From: Aquirufa ecclesiirivi | GTDB taxonomy: Bacteria; Bacteroidota; Bacteroidia; Cytophagales; Spirosomataceae | Assembly: GCF_011250515.1 (NCBI RefSeq) | Contig: NZ_JAANOP010000004.1 | Location: 244,538-308,537, forward strand | Direction of reading: 5' to 3' | Length of the DNA stretch: 64,000 bases | Shown here: positions 53,282 through 62,432 of the stretch, piece after piece | How the letters are laid out: each line of letters starts with the position of its first letter | Position numbering within the stretch: the first letter of the stretch is position 1 | Made by a program: the position numbers and the translations under genes | Notes under the pieces: generated by a model | Databases searched by the model: none | The model's input: the letters and a program-made list of their open reading frames with translations, nothing else | Told to the model about the DNA's origin: nothing

Positions 53282-54162
53282 TTTTTCAAACCACTCGGGT
53301 AAACTTGATCTAACCAAATACCCATTTTAAAGAAAACACTGAAGAGGCTTTTACGCATTTCATGTGTTTCATTTGGGTAAAGTTCTAGCTGGGTTTTAAC
53401 ACCTAATTGGCTAAGTTTAGTGTAGAGGTTCTTGGCTTGTTGCACGTGTACCACTTCGTCATTTTCCCCATGAAAAATGATGGTGGGAACCGCACTAGAA
53501 GCATTCACACGAAGCAAAGGACTAGATTCTTTAGCTAATGGAGCATTGGGGTCTGCCACCCCCAAGAAATTGGTGATGGTTTTGTCTGCTTCAGCATTTT
53601 TTCCTCGGACCATCGGATCGGTGAAGTCGGTCGGTCCAACAATATCAATGACCGTTTTTATTTCTTTTTTAGGATCCGCAGTATAAGCATACATTAATGC
53701 CAAATATGCCCCTGCGCTGGCACCTAAAAGACCAAATTCCCCTTTTTTATAACCTAGGCTATCAGCCTTTGAATTTAAGAACCGTAAAGCTTGTTGGATA
53801 TCGTCGATTTGGACTGGATAACGATTTTGATCCTCTTTAACGAGACGGTAATTGATGGAAGCCACCGCATAGCCTTTTTTGCCAGCTAATAGTTGAATCA
53901 AGGGTTTCGGTAATTGGTTTTTACTTCCTTTGGTCCAATAGCCCCCATGAATGAATACCAGCATTTTGGTATTGGCATTGACTTGATTTGGTAAAAATAT
54001 ATCCAATAAATTCCTTTCCTCAGGAGCATGACCATAGGCCAAATTTAATACCGACCTATAAGCAGAAGAATCCGCCCCCGTTTTCCCCAATGAAGGAAAA
54101 GACAGAAATAGGAATAGAGGTAAAAGGTAAACTCCACAGGCAAAAACAACGCTTTTTTTCAT
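53278..54162 (-). CDS. exported alpha/beta-hydrolase esterase (BD-FAE-like)
   Basis: 294 residues from the ATG at 54162 (an ATG four codons upstream is possible). Signal peptide to about residue 25. The esterase/lipase pattern is complete: oxyanion HGGYWTKGSK, nucleophile in GLLGASAGAYLALMYAY (GASAG), acid in FHGENDEVV, and His in PNETHEMRKS. Such enzymes remove acetyl or feruloyl groups from plant or algal polysaccharides, which fits beside a lyase. It is downstream of the GMC dehydrogenase genes on the same strand. Confidence 0.85.
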   Translation of the reverse strand: MKKSVVFACGVYLLPLFLFLSFPSLGKTGADSSAYRSVLNLAYGHAPEERNLLDIFLPNQVNANTKMLVFIHGGYWTKGSKNQLPKPLIQLLAGKKGYAVASINYRLVKEDQNRYPVQIDDIQQALRFLNSKADSLGYKKGEFGLLGASAGAYLALMYAYTADPKKEIKTVIDIVGPTDFTDPMVRGKNAEADKTITNFLGVADPNAPLAKESSPLLRVNASSAVPTIIFHGENDEVVHVQQAKNLYTKLSQLGVKTQLELYPNETHEMRKSLFSVFFKMGIWLDQVYPSGLKN

Positions 54163-54198
54163 AATAGAAACCATTTACCATTTACCATTCACCATTAA

Positions 54199-55917
54199 TT
54201 ACAGGTTTTTCTTCTTCAATTCCGCCACCGCATAATTCGCTGCTCGAGCGGTCAAGGCCATGTAGGTTAAGGAAGGATTCTGCGTGGAATTGGAGGTCAT
54301 ACTGGCCCCATCCGTTACAAAGACGTTTTTACAATGATGTAATTGATTCCATTTATTTAATTGAGAGGTTTTAGGGTCATTTCCCATGATGACACCACCC
54401 ATCTCATGAATATCCAATCCCGGATTCCAGGTCTTTTTTGGATTAGCTTTGATGTTTTTAAAGCCAGCCAACGTCAACATTTCTGTCATTTGATCTTGAT
54501 AATCTTGTTCCATTTTACGGTCATTATCATCAAAATCTACGTTCAATCGGGCTAAAGGAACTCCCCAGTCGTCTTTTTTACTCCCATCTAATTTGACATA
54601 GTTGGAATGTTTCGGGATGGTTTCCCCCATGAAATGAGAACCAACCTGCCAATTACCATATTTCTTTTGGAATAAATGATCTTTCAATTCTTGACCAATG
54701 CCTTCTTGATTACCAATAATCGGCCGGCGAGCGCTAAAGCCTGCAGCATAACCACGTAAGAAATCGGTCTCTTGTTTGAAAACATTGCGGAAACGAGGAA
54801 TATAACTGCCATTAGGGCGAATACCTTCTGTTTTACTTTCCAACATGCCTTCATATTCGGCCGACATGCCTGTGTGGAAGTTGTGGAAGTGAATATAATG
54901 CCCCATCAAACCATTGTCGTTACCAAGTCCGTTCGGGAAGCGGTGCGACTTAGAATTCAGGAGAATCAAGTTGGTATTGATGGTCGCCGCATTTAAGAAG
55001 ATGATTTTGGCATAATAATGTATTTCTTCCTTTGTTTTACTGTCAATCACTTTAACCCCAGAGGCTTTGCCTGATTTTTCATCGTAGATGACAGAATGAA
55101 CCACGGAGTTTGGTCTTAGCGTTAAATTACCGGTGTTTTGTGCCCATGGTAGGGTGGAGGCATTACTAGAGAAATAGCCACCATAAGGACATCCTCTTTG
55201 GCATAAATCACGCTGCTGACATTGAGCTCTACCTTGTTTGAAGTGGATCGGTTGAGGATCTGTCAGGTGAGCACATCGACCAATGATCACGGGTCTATTG
55301 CCTTTATAGTGCTTTTTCATTTCGGATGAAAAATGCTTTTCTACGCACGATTGCTCGTGTGGACGCAAGAATTCACCGTCTGGCAATTGCTCTAAACCAT
55401 CTTTATTTCCACTAACACCCGCAAATATTTCTACATGACTGTACCATGGAGCTAAATCTTGGTAAGTGATTGGCCAATGATTATCAAATCCATCACGGGC
55501 AGGTCCTTCAAAGTCATATTTAGACCAACGCTGTGTACCACGAGCCCATAGCAAGGATTTACCACCTACTTGATATCCACGAATCCAGTCGAACGGTTTC
55601 TCTTGAATGTATGGGTGCTCTTTATCTTTAACAAAAAAGTGGGATGAATCTTCATTGAATGCATAGCATTTGGTGGCAATGGGATTCGCATCTTTCATTT
55701 CTTTGGTCAATGCCCCTAAATGATCAAATTCCCATGGCTCTTTCAAGGTGGTTGGGTAATCCACAATGTGTTTTACATCCCTACCACGCTCTAATACCAA
55801 AGTCTTTAAACCATTGTCGCACAGTTCTTTGGCAGCCCAGCCGCCACTAATACCAGAACCTACTACAATGGCGTCAAAGGTTCTTTGTTTTTTTGAATCT
55901 ATATTAAAATTAGACAT
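54199..55917 (-). CDS. GMC-type sugar/alcohol dehydrogenase, large FAD subunit
   Basis: 572 residues. The Rossmann FAD site is FDAIVVGSGISGGWAAKELCDNG (about 14-36). Cysteines C233, C239 and C243 (QCQQRDLCQRGCPYGG) have the spacing of the 3Fe-4S cluster ligands in FAD glucose dehydrogenases. The C-terminus has the GMC active-site region (HEMGGVIMGNDP) and FVTDGASMTSNSTQNPSLTYMALTARAANY. It lacks a signal and likely rides out with the Tat-signal small subunit encoded 18 bases upstream. It resembles gluconate 2-dehydrogenase large subunits; substrate is unknown. Confidence 0.9.
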   Translation of the reverse strand: MSNFNIDSKKQRTFDAIVVGSGISGGWAAKELCDNGLKTLVLERGRDVKHIVDYPTTLKEPWEFDHLGALTKEMKDANPIATKCYAFNEDSSHFFVKDKEHPYIQEKPFDWIRGYQVGGKSLLWARGTQRWSKYDFEGPARDGFDNHWPITYQDLAPWYSHVEIFAGVSGNKDGLEQLPDGEFLRPHEQSCVEKHFSSEMKKHYKGNRPVIIGRCAHLTDPQPIHFKQGRAQCQQRDLCQRGCPYGGYFSSNASTLPWAQNTGNLTLRPNSVVHSVIYDEKSGKASGVKVIDSKTKEEIHYYAKIIFLNAATINTNLILLNSKSHRFPNGLGNDNGLMGHYIHFHNFHTGMSAEYEGMLESKTEGIRPNGSYIPRFRNVFKQETDFLRGYAAGFSARRPIIGNQEGIGQELKDHLFQKKYGNWQVGSHFMGETIPKHSNYVKLDGSKKDDWGVPLARLNVDFDDNDRKMEQDYQDQMTEMLTLAGFKNIKANPKKTWNPGLDIHEMGGVIMGNDPKTSQLNKWNQLHHCKNVFVTDGASMTSNSTQNPSLTYMALTARAANYAVAELKKKNL

Positions 55918-55935
55918 GTCTTGAGAGTAAATAGC

Positions 55936-56439
55936 TTATTGAACAGGAACACAGCCATGGTAAAAACCAGGGGCCATGGTATAATTTCTATGTTGGGTTA
56001 GGAAATACTCCGAACTCGTATAAGAAGCCACGGTCAAACCTTTTAAGCGTTTGAAAAATTGATTTTCCTCTGGTAGAGTGGAATTTTGTAAGCTAGCCAA
56101 TAGGCTGATTTGCTCTTGACTACTTAACTTGGGGAAGGCCTTTTGGAAGTTTTTCAAAGCAGCGGAGGCTAGCTTTTGTAATCCATTTTGGAAGGCTTGT
56201 TGGTCTTCTTTACTCATACAATCTTTCACCATCCGCTCAATGTACAAATGAGCTCCAATGGTCTTGGCACCAGGACTATCTGTCTCAGGAATGATGGCAT
56301 TCACAACTGCGCCTAATAATTCAGTATTAGGTCCTAGTGATGCTGAAAAGGACTGTTGGTTCCATTGGTAGGCCCAGCTGGGTAAAGCGGAAGTACCTAA
56401 AACTAAGCTTAGGTTTTTTAAGGCGCTTCTTCTGTTCAT
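55936..56439 (-). CDS. gluconate 2-dehydrogenase subunit 3-family small subunit
   Basis: 167 residues. A twin-arginine signal (MNRRSALKNLSLVLGTSALPSWA) leads to the small-subunit pattern LGAVVNAIIPETDSPGAKTIGAHLYIERMVKDCMS...FLTQHRNYTMAPGFYHGCVPVQ. In characterised relatives it is required for export and maturation of the GMC subunit. The usual third subunit, a membrane cytochrome c, is not encoded beside it, so electrons may go to another cytochrome in the cell. Confidence 0.88.
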   Translation of the reverse strand: MNRRSALKNLSLVLGTSALPSWAYQWNQQSFSASLGPNTELLGAVVNAIIPETDSPGAKTIGAHLYIERMVKDCMSKEDQQAFQNGLQKLASAALKNFQKAFPKLSSQEQISLLASLQNSTLPEENQFFKRLKGLTVASYTSSEYFLTQHRNYTMAPGFYHGCVPVQ

Positions 56440-56539
56440 ATGGTCATAGGTAGAGTAAAGAAAATGGTTTATCGTAATGCTTGATAGACACGAACAAAAA
56501 TATTCAAATTAAAGTCAATTGTCAACCTGATTTACAGGC

Positions 56540-57766
56540 TTATAGGGCTGCATTTTTTCCTGCAATAAAACCAGTAGTCCAGGCAGCTTGGAAATTAAAT
56601 CCACCAGTTATACCATCAATGTCCATGATTTCACCGGCAAAAAATAATCCAGGCACTAATTTGCTTTCCATGCTTTGAACATGGATTTCGGTGAGATCTA
56701 TTCCCCCTGCGGTGACAAATTCCTCCTTAAATGTAGTTTTTCCTTGTACTTGGTATCGGTCATTTAACAACGTATTGACCAGTTTATTGATTTGTTTGGG
56801 ATTCGTCTCAATCCAACGAGAGCTTAGGATAATCTCATTTTTGGAGAGTAAGAAATTCCAAAGTCGGGCTGGAATAGGAAAAGGACAATGATTGGAAATC
56901 ATTTTACCGCCATGGACTTTGCGGGTATTTTCTAAGCTCACTCGAAGTTCAGATTCTTTGGTTTCATCTAACCAATTGACTAAAATGCTGAATTGATAAT
57001 TGACATCAGCTAAGCTGCGTGCTCCCCAAGCTGATAACTGTAAAATGGCAGGACCACTCATTCCCCAGTGCGTGATCAGTAGGGGTCCTTTACCAACTAA
57101 TTTTTGGCCTTCGATTCGTACTGTTGCTTTTTCAACCACTAATCCCATAAATTCCTTGATGGGTTCTTCGGGCATGTTAAAAGTAAAGAGAGAAGGAACT
57201 GGAGGAATAACCTGGTGACCCAACGATTCCAACCAATGAAGGCCACTTAATTTGGGTTGACCACCAGTGGTCACAATAACCCGATCAGTAGTTATCGTTT
57301 TATCTTTGGAACGAAGTACAAATCCGCCACCTTCTAGCTTTTCTATGGTATCTATGCTGTGGTGTAAAAGTAATTCGATATCAAGTTTTTTGGCTTCCCT
57401 CAAGAAACAATCGATGATGCTTTGGGAGGTATTGGATAGTGGAAATACACAACCATCGGAATAGGTTTTAAGGGCGACCAACCTTTGCTCAAACCATTCC
57501 ATCGTGGAAGTGGCATCAAACTGCTCAAAGGCTTTTTTAAGGAATTTCTCTCCTCTAGGATAATGCTCTGCTAATTTTCTGTTGTTGAATTCAGCGTGAC
57601 AGACATTGCACCTACCGCCCCCCGATATTTTTACTTTAGCTAAAAAATGAGAGGTTTTTTCGAGGATTTGGACATGTGCCGTTGGATTGTGCTGCTTTGC
57701 TGAAATAGCGGCAAAAAACCCCGCTGCTCCTCCTCCAATAATACTGATTCTTAACTCTTTTGACAT
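56540..57766 (-). CDS. HI0933/BaiN-family FAD flavoprotein
   Basis: 408 residues, no signal peptide. The FAD-binding start RISIIGGGAAGFFAAISAKQ, the family signature KVKISGGGRCNVCHA, the VIVTTGGQPKLSG strand and the ending FFAGEIMDIDGITGGFNFQAAWTTGFIAGKNAA are all characteristic. The family includes BaiN and YhiN, cytoplasmic flavoproteins with mostly unknown substrates. It is likely transcribed alone or with MgtC, whose stop is 48 bases upstream. Confidence 0.9.
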   Translation of the reverse strand: MSKELRISIIGGGAAGFFAAISAKQHNPTAHVQILEKTSHFLAKVKISGGGRCNVCHAEFNNRKLAEHYPRGEKFLKKAFEQFDATSTMEWFEQRLVALKTYSDGCVFPLSNTSQSIIDCFLREAKKLDIELLLHHSIDTIEKLEGGGFVLRSKDKTITTDRVIVTTGGQPKLSGLHWLESLGHQVIPPVPSLFTFNMPEEPIKEFMGLVVEKATVRIEGQKLVGKGPLLITHWGMSGPAILQLSAWGARSLADVNYQFSILVNWLDETKESELRVSLENTRKVHGGKMISNHCPFPIPARLWNFLLSKNEIILSSRWIETNPKQINKLVNTLLNDRYQVQGKTTFKEEFVTAGGIDLTEIHVQSMESKLVPGLFFAGEIMDIDGITGGFNFQAAWTTGFIAGKNAAL

Positions 57767-57813
57767 GATTTATTTACCTAACAAAACCCCCAGTCCCTAA
57801 TCCCTAATAACTA

Positions 57814-58440
57814 TTAAAACTCCAAATGCTTAATCTTATCATTTTTCAGCAGCTGACTCGCTATTAGGTGATGTGCTTTTTCTGAACCTTGAACGGTTAG
57901 GTTAAAGGTGAAGTCTTTACCTGATTTTATTTTCTGGGAATATAGAATTTTCATTTTAAGTTTTTTAAATAAGGCCTCCACATGCTTGTAATCAAAGGAA
58001 TCGCTAAACTCGAATTTTAACGTATATACACGTACGTGATTAAGTTTGCTGATCAGATTTTGAACCAAAATAAAGGCACTTAAAATGATTATGACAATGG
58101 CGGAAGTAACACATGCCAATAATTCAAAACCAGCACCAATGGTCATTCCTAAGGCTGAAACCACCCATATTGTGGTTGCTGTGGTGATTCCTGTTACTCG
58201 ATCTTTTTCTCTAAATATGACTCCGGCGCCCAAAAAACCAATACCCGTTAAGACATTGGCGGCAATTCTATCTTGACTACCCAATCCAATTTTATAGGAT
58301 AGTAAAGTGAAAATACAAGAGCCCACGCAAACCAGAATCATAGTTCTTAATCCAGCTGATTTGGAACGGTATTCCCTTTCTAAACCAATAATGGCTCCTA
58401 TGAGTATGGAAAGAAGAATTCGTTCTAAGTCGACGTACAT
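57814..58440 (-). CDS. MgtC/SapB-family membrane protein
   Basis: 208 residues. Four or five membrane helices contain the family motifs GAIIGLEREYRSKSAGLRT, AANVLTGIGFLGAGVIFRE and VTGITTATTIWVVSALGMTIGAG. A C-terminal soluble domain (about 135-208) resembles an ACT-like fold. MgtC proteins relate to growth at low magnesium and to control of ATP synthase. No M-box magnesium riboswitch is recognised upstream. Confidence 0.9.
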   Translation of the reverse strand: MYVDLERILLSILIGAIIGLEREYRSKSAGLRTMILVCVGSCIFTLLSYKIGLGSQDRIAANVLTGIGFLGAGVIFREKDRVTGITTATTIWVVSALGMTIGAGFELLACVTSAIVIIILSAFILVQNLISKLNHVRVYTLKFEFSDSFDYKHVEALFKKLKMKILYSQKIKSGKDFTFNLTVQGSEKAHHLIASQLLKNDKIKHLEF

Positions 58441-58763
58441 TCGAAAAGCAGATTTTATTTATGAACTGAATTTAAGGCTAAATGTTGAATTATTGTTCAT
58501 AACAGAAATTCATTCGCCATTTATGCCATTGACATGTATGGGGGTGAATTCATTCTCCGCTAGCTTTTTTTGTACTAGTTTAAAGGGAGGATGTCTAATC
58601 ATGTACACCGTATAAGCCTATTTGATGCCTTAAATTTGCCTTAATGTCAGATTTAACAATTTAATTTAAAGCTTACTTATTCATAGTATCATTTTGATAA
58701 AATTTAAGCAATTTTGCATCTACATTCTACTCTCATACTAATTTTTAATAAATTTCTCAGCTT
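58441..58763. other. divergent intergenic region between MgtC and DUF6526 genes
   Basis: 323 bases, AT-rich. I see no gene, no clear riboswitch fold and no exact TAnnTTTG in a useful position. A TGAATTCA palindrome lies near 58546, with no assigned meaning. Confidence 0.5.
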
Positions 58764-59186
58764 ATGAATCAAGATTACGAAAGTCACACTCGGTATTATC
58801 ATTTACATCATTTTATCATTTTACCTCTTGCCTTTTTCTTATTTATTTGGACAGTTGAATTAACCTTGGAAGATCCAGTTAATGATTGGCTGTATTTATT
58901 GGTCGGAGTCCTGTTTATTTTGATTTCATTTATTAATCGAATTTATGCCAATCGAAATCAAGACAGAATTATCCGTTTGGAAATGCGATTACGTTATTAT
59001 CAATTAACCCAAGTACCTTTTACCGAAAAGGAAAATTTGCTTAACATCAGACAGATTGTTGCCTTACGTTTTGCCAGTGATGAGGAGTTATTGCCTTTGA
59101 TCGACAGAGCCATTTTGAACAATTTAAGCTCGAAAGAGATTAAGAAATCCATTCATAATTGGCAAGGAGATTTTTTACGAGTTTAA
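58764..59186 (+). CDS. DUF6526 membrane protein
   Basis: 140 residues with two membrane helices in the N-terminal half (HHFIILPLAFFLFIWTVEL and WLYLLVGVLFILISFINRI) followed by a charged cytoplasmic tail (DRIIRLEMRLRYYQLTQ). This matches DUF6526, a small Bacteroidota membrane family of unknown function. Its single-gene transcript ends in a strong terminator. Confidence 0.75.
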   Translation: MNQDYESHTRYYHLHHFIILPLAFFLFIWTVELTLEDPVNDWLYLLVGVLFILISFINRIYANRNQDRIIRLEMRLRYYQLTQVPFTEKENLLNIRQIVALRFASDEELLPLIDRAILNNLSSKEIKKSIHNWQGDFLRV

Positions 59187-59194
59187 ATCAGCTA

Positions 59195-59231
59195 TAAAAA
59201 AAGCTCAGGGTTTAAAACCTGAGCTTTTTTT
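59195..59231. terminator. bidirectional terminator with array-like core
   Basis: AAAAAAGCTCAGG pairs with CCTGAGCTTTTTT around a GTTTAAAA centre. It separates the convergent DUF6526 and PQQ/HEAT/cytochrome genes. Its core (CAGGGTTTAAAACCTG) differs by one base from the CAGGGTTTAAACCCTG of the palindrome array at 31881-33069. Confidence 0.9.
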
Positions 59232-59257
59232 AATCCTAATTCACTCTATTTTAACTA

Positions 59258-61909
59258 TTACTTTTTCTGTTCAGAAAGGAAAGTGATTAAGGAGGCAAAC
59301 TCTTCATAAGAAAGTTCATTCGTTAAACCATCGGGCATCATCGATGTTTCCATCTCTTTTCTTGACCGAATATCAGCAGTTCGGATGCTGGTAATTTGTC
59401 CAGTAATGTCTCTCATCACAATTCGATCGGGGGATTCCGCTGTTACAAAACCCATATGCTCTTTTTTATCTTTCGTTGTTACCAATACCGTTACAAAACC
59501 TTGTGAGATGGAGGCATTGGGCTTCAAGATGGATTCGGCAATCTGTTCACGGCTCATGATGGCTCCAATTTGACCCATGAATGGACCTTTCATGGTCTCA
59601 CCGCTTTTTAAACTATGGCAAACAACACAACCTTGCTTGGTGAATAAGGCTCTACCTGTAGCTGGATTACCTTTGATTTGAGCCATAGCTAACATAATGT
59701 CTTCTATAGAAGCATTCCCAATTTGACCTTTTTTGTTTCGGATAGAAGCCAAGTCTACTTTTGGTTCCTCTTTGACTAGATTGTTTGGATTCGTTCCTAA
59801 TTCCGCAATTTCCATTTGGTTTTTTTCATTCAAATCCACGAAATAAGCTTTGTCTGCCGCTGAGGCTTTTTGGAACTCAGCTAACATAAATTCTTTGATG
59901 ATTGGGCTTGACTCCCAATCCACTGTTTTATAATAAGGTCCATGACCATTGGGCTTGGTGCTCCACCAATATTCTCCTTCGTATGGAGCTTCTTTTTTGT
60001 AAATACGGGCTAGATTAGCCAATAACTGCTTTTTAAACGTTGGATTGTTCGATTTTTTATAAGCAGCAATTAAACCTTGCACAACTACAGGCTGGTGCAT
60101 GTAGCGCAATGCCCATAAAGCCATGCTTGAATTGGGACCAGAAATAGCTTTGACACTTGCATTTACCGCATTCAATTTTACTAAGGCTTGAACAGCTACG
60201 TGTGCAGGAATGATAGCTGAATTGGGTGTTGCATGCGGACCTTCTTGGTCTTTGGGAGGTGCAACAAAAGAACTAGGTACCTTAACGGCCAATAAAGCAG
60301 GAATGGCTTCTTGTTTTCCTAATCTTCCCAATGCAATGGCAGCACTTACACGGACTCTTGGAGAGGCATCTTGTAATGCTAAAACGATTGGCTGAATGGG
60401 GACTAATTTGTTTTTGGTTTTTCTGTCGGCCAAAGCTCTGATTGCCAACTCTTTCACTTCTTTGTCAGCGAGTAATTTAAGTAATTGTAAGATGCCTTGT
60501 TCGTTCGTAGCTTGAGCAAAAGTAAATATACCTGCCGAACGCGCATACAAAGGTGCTTTTTTATCTGCAGCTAATTTCCAAGCAATGGAAGCCGTTGTTT
60601 TTAAATCTCGGTTTAATAATTCTTGTTGTGCATTTAAACGAGCCACAGCACTGTTGGATTGTAAAAGTTTGACTAATTCATCGTTCGACAATTGGCTAAC
60701 CTGTGGAAAAGCTTGGTAGGTCCAGCCTTTAGGTACGGCCCTCACTACAAAACCTTTGTTTGGGTTACCTGAATAACCAGCGCCATCCCAGGCAGCTAAA
60801 TACAAACGACCAGAACCATCTACGTCTAAATCAGTTATTTGCTTTAATTTAATGAATGTCTCATCTTTTTGCGTATAACTAGCTCCGTCAGGTGTTACCC
60901 GATGAATATACAAAATACTATTTCCCCAATCAGCCATCATCGGTACTTGATTGTATTTAGCAGGCCAAGTTGGCTCATCCATGAATAAAGAACCAGTACC
61001 AGATCCACCGCCTACATCCACTAGGGCAGGAAGAATCTCTTCCGTAAAATGTTTAAATAGTAAAGGGTAGCCGTATTCACCAGATTGTATGTGGTGGCTA
61101 AAACGAATGTTCCAACCCGCACCATCATTGGTATTATCCCGAGTGAAAATGTTCATGTAGGGGTCAATGGCCACGTCGTAGATGTTTCTAGTACCGTGGG
61201 TATAGACTTCCATTTCGGTGCCATCAGGCCTTACGCGAACAATACCACCACCTAACATGGTAATTTTCTTTCCGCTTCGATCCGTCGCATTATGAAAACC
61301 AAAGTCGCCCGCTGCAATATAAATCCAACCATCGATACCCATTCGGATACCATTGGTAGCATGGTCTGTACCTCGGCTTTGCAAAAACTTGGGAGAACTA
61401 ATGTGTTGAATTAAGGGGCTTGATGGACCATCTGCTAGGCCGTCTTTATTTTTATCTTCAAAAACGACCAAATCCATACCCGTAGCTTTTTTGGTTTCTG
61501 GAGAAAAGACGGTATGTAGCACATATAATTTATCACCCAAGGAAATAATACCTCTGGGATTATCTACCATAGCAAATTTACTTTGCTGATCTACACGGCC
61601 ATCATGATTGGAGTCCGTCAATTTTAAGATATATCCTTTTCCGGGTGTTTTTCCTAGAGATCCAATTTGGTCAATACCCACAAATACTTCTCCCGTGGCT
61701 GCAACGGCAATACAGGCAGGACTAGGAGTAATGTCAGACGAGGCAAAATTACTTACTTGGATATCTTGTGTAGGCCATGCTGAAGCATTAGATAAGGTAT
61801 CGATGTAAATAGATGATTTTGTATTTTTTTCAGAGAAATGCGGTTGCAGATATTGGTATCCCCAAAATAGTAAAAAAGAATAAATCAAACTGAGAGACAA
61901 TTTTAGCAT
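59258..61909 (-). CDS. PQQ-like dehydrogenase propeller + HEAT repeats + cytochrome c fusion
   Basis: 883 residues from the ATG at 61909; a longer frame upstream adds 22 residues without improving the signal. An N-terminal hydrophobic segment (LSLIYSFLLFWGYQYL) anchors or exports it. The propeller (about 45-395) has YILKLTDSNHDGRVDQ and TNGIRMGIDGWIYIAAGDFG. HEAT-type helical repeats follow (about 405-625, ASPRVRVSAAIALGRLG). The C-terminal cytochrome has haem motif C-VV-C-H (QGCVVCHSLKSGETMKGP) and the MMPDGLTNELSYEEFASLITFL ending. This order is the planctomycete 'membrane-bound dehydrogenase' type. Electron transfer from sugar oxidation is likely. Confidence 0.87.
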   Translation of the reverse strand: MLKLSLSLIYSFLLFWGYQYLQPHFSEKNTKSSIYIDTLSNASAWPTQDIQVSNFASSDITPSPACIAVAATGEVFVGIDQIGSLGKTPGKGYILKLTDSNHDGRVDQQSKFAMVDNPRGIISLGDKLYVLHTVFSPETKKATGMDLVVFEDKNKDGLADGPSSPLIQHISSPKFLQSRGTDHATNGIRMGIDGWIYIAAGDFGFHNATDRSGKKITMLGGGIVRVRPDGTEMEVYTHGTRNIYDVAIDPYMNIFTRDNTNDGAGWNIRFSHHIQSGEYGYPLLFKHFTEEILPALVDVGGGSGTGSLFMDEPTWPAKYNQVPMMADWGNSILYIHRVTPDGASYTQKDETFIKLKQITDLDVDGSGRLYLAAWDGAGYSGNPNKGFVVRAVPKGWTYQAFPQVSQLSNDELVKLLQSNSAVARLNAQQELLNRDLKTTASIAWKLAADKKAPLYARSAGIFTFAQATNEQGILQLLKLLADKEVKELAIRALADRKTKNKLVPIQPIVLALQDASPRVRVSAAIALGRLGKQEAIPALLAVKVPSSFVAPPKDQEGPHATPNSAIIPAHVAVQALVKLNAVNASVKAISGPNSSMALWALRYMHQPVVVQGLIAAYKKSNNPTFKKQLLANLARIYKKEAPYEGEYWWSTKPNGHGPYYKTVDWESSPIIKEFMLAEFQKASAADKAYFVDLNEKNQMEIAELGTNPNNLVKEEPKVDLASIRNKKGQIGNASIEDIMLAMAQIKGNPATGRALFTKQGCVVCHSLKSGETMKGPFMGQIGAIMSREQIAESILKPNASISQGFVTVLVTTKDKKEHMGFVTAESPDRIVMRDITGQITSIRTADIRSRKEMETSMMPDGLTNELSYEEFASLITFLSEQKK

Positions 61910-61946
61910 AATTGGATAGGTTGAATGTTTTTTGGATAATGGTTGG

Positions 61947-61954
61947 CAAAAATA
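61947..61954 (-). promoter_or_regulatory. -7 promoter element of the PQQ/HEAT/cytochrome gene
   Basis: The minus strand reads TATTTTTG, an exact TAnnTTTG match, 38 bases upstream of the ATG at 61909. Confidence 0.45.
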
Positions 61955-62432
61955 AGATTTTTCCTCATAAAACATTCAGGTCTTTATGAGGTAAGCTGGG
62001 TATTTATTAAAGGGTATTCGTGGGTATTTTTTTTCCATGTACCCATTAGAAAGTCTTGGATATTCAAGAAAGCTTCTTGCCATATGATTTATACTAATAA
62101 TTTTTAGTTAAATTTTTCTTAATGTTTATGATGAAAGGTAGTCTATTCAATACGAATGATTTAGCTACGTAAATGTTATTTAAAGGAGATTGAGCACTCT
62201 TTTGTTGATCGATGTGTGTCGAAAATATTAGTGAAAATATTAGGCTGATTCAAAAATCAATATACCTTTGCGTTTACCATTCTATAATTAAGTTTGAGCT
62301 GTTCTGTAATTACAATATCTCCGGCAATCTCAATGGTGAAACTACAGAAATCAATTCTGCAGATTCACTTGGCATTGGAGCTTATTTTTTCCCAGCCATT
62401 CTAATGTCAAACCGAAATAATTGAATTAGAAA
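61955..62432. other. divergent intergenic region upstream of the AraC-family gene
   Basis: About 480 bases. It holds a TACCTTTG -7 element at 62263-62270 and a predicted leader of about 155 bases before the AraC-family ATG. A 70-codon frame overlaps (62212-62424) but its start precedes the predicted transcript start and it has no signal or motif, so it is not called. Confidence 0.5.
62263..62270 (+). promoter_or_regulatory. -7 promoter element of the AraC-family gene
   Basis: TACCTTTG, within TATACCTTTG, is an exact TAnnTTTG match and is identical over ten bases to the promoter at 21262-21271. No clear -33 element. Confidence 0.45.

Noticed and set aside
57783..57806. G-quadruplex in the minus-strand tract before the HI0933 gene
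   Set aside because: Only three runs of three or more G are present, so an ordinary four-run quadruplex cannot form.
58441..58640. M-box magnesium riboswitch upstream of MgtC
   Set aside because: No conserved M-box segments were recognised on the minus strand.
62212..62424. 70-codon open frame upstream of the AraC gene
   Set aside because: Its start lies before the predicted transcript start, and the product has no recognisable feature.
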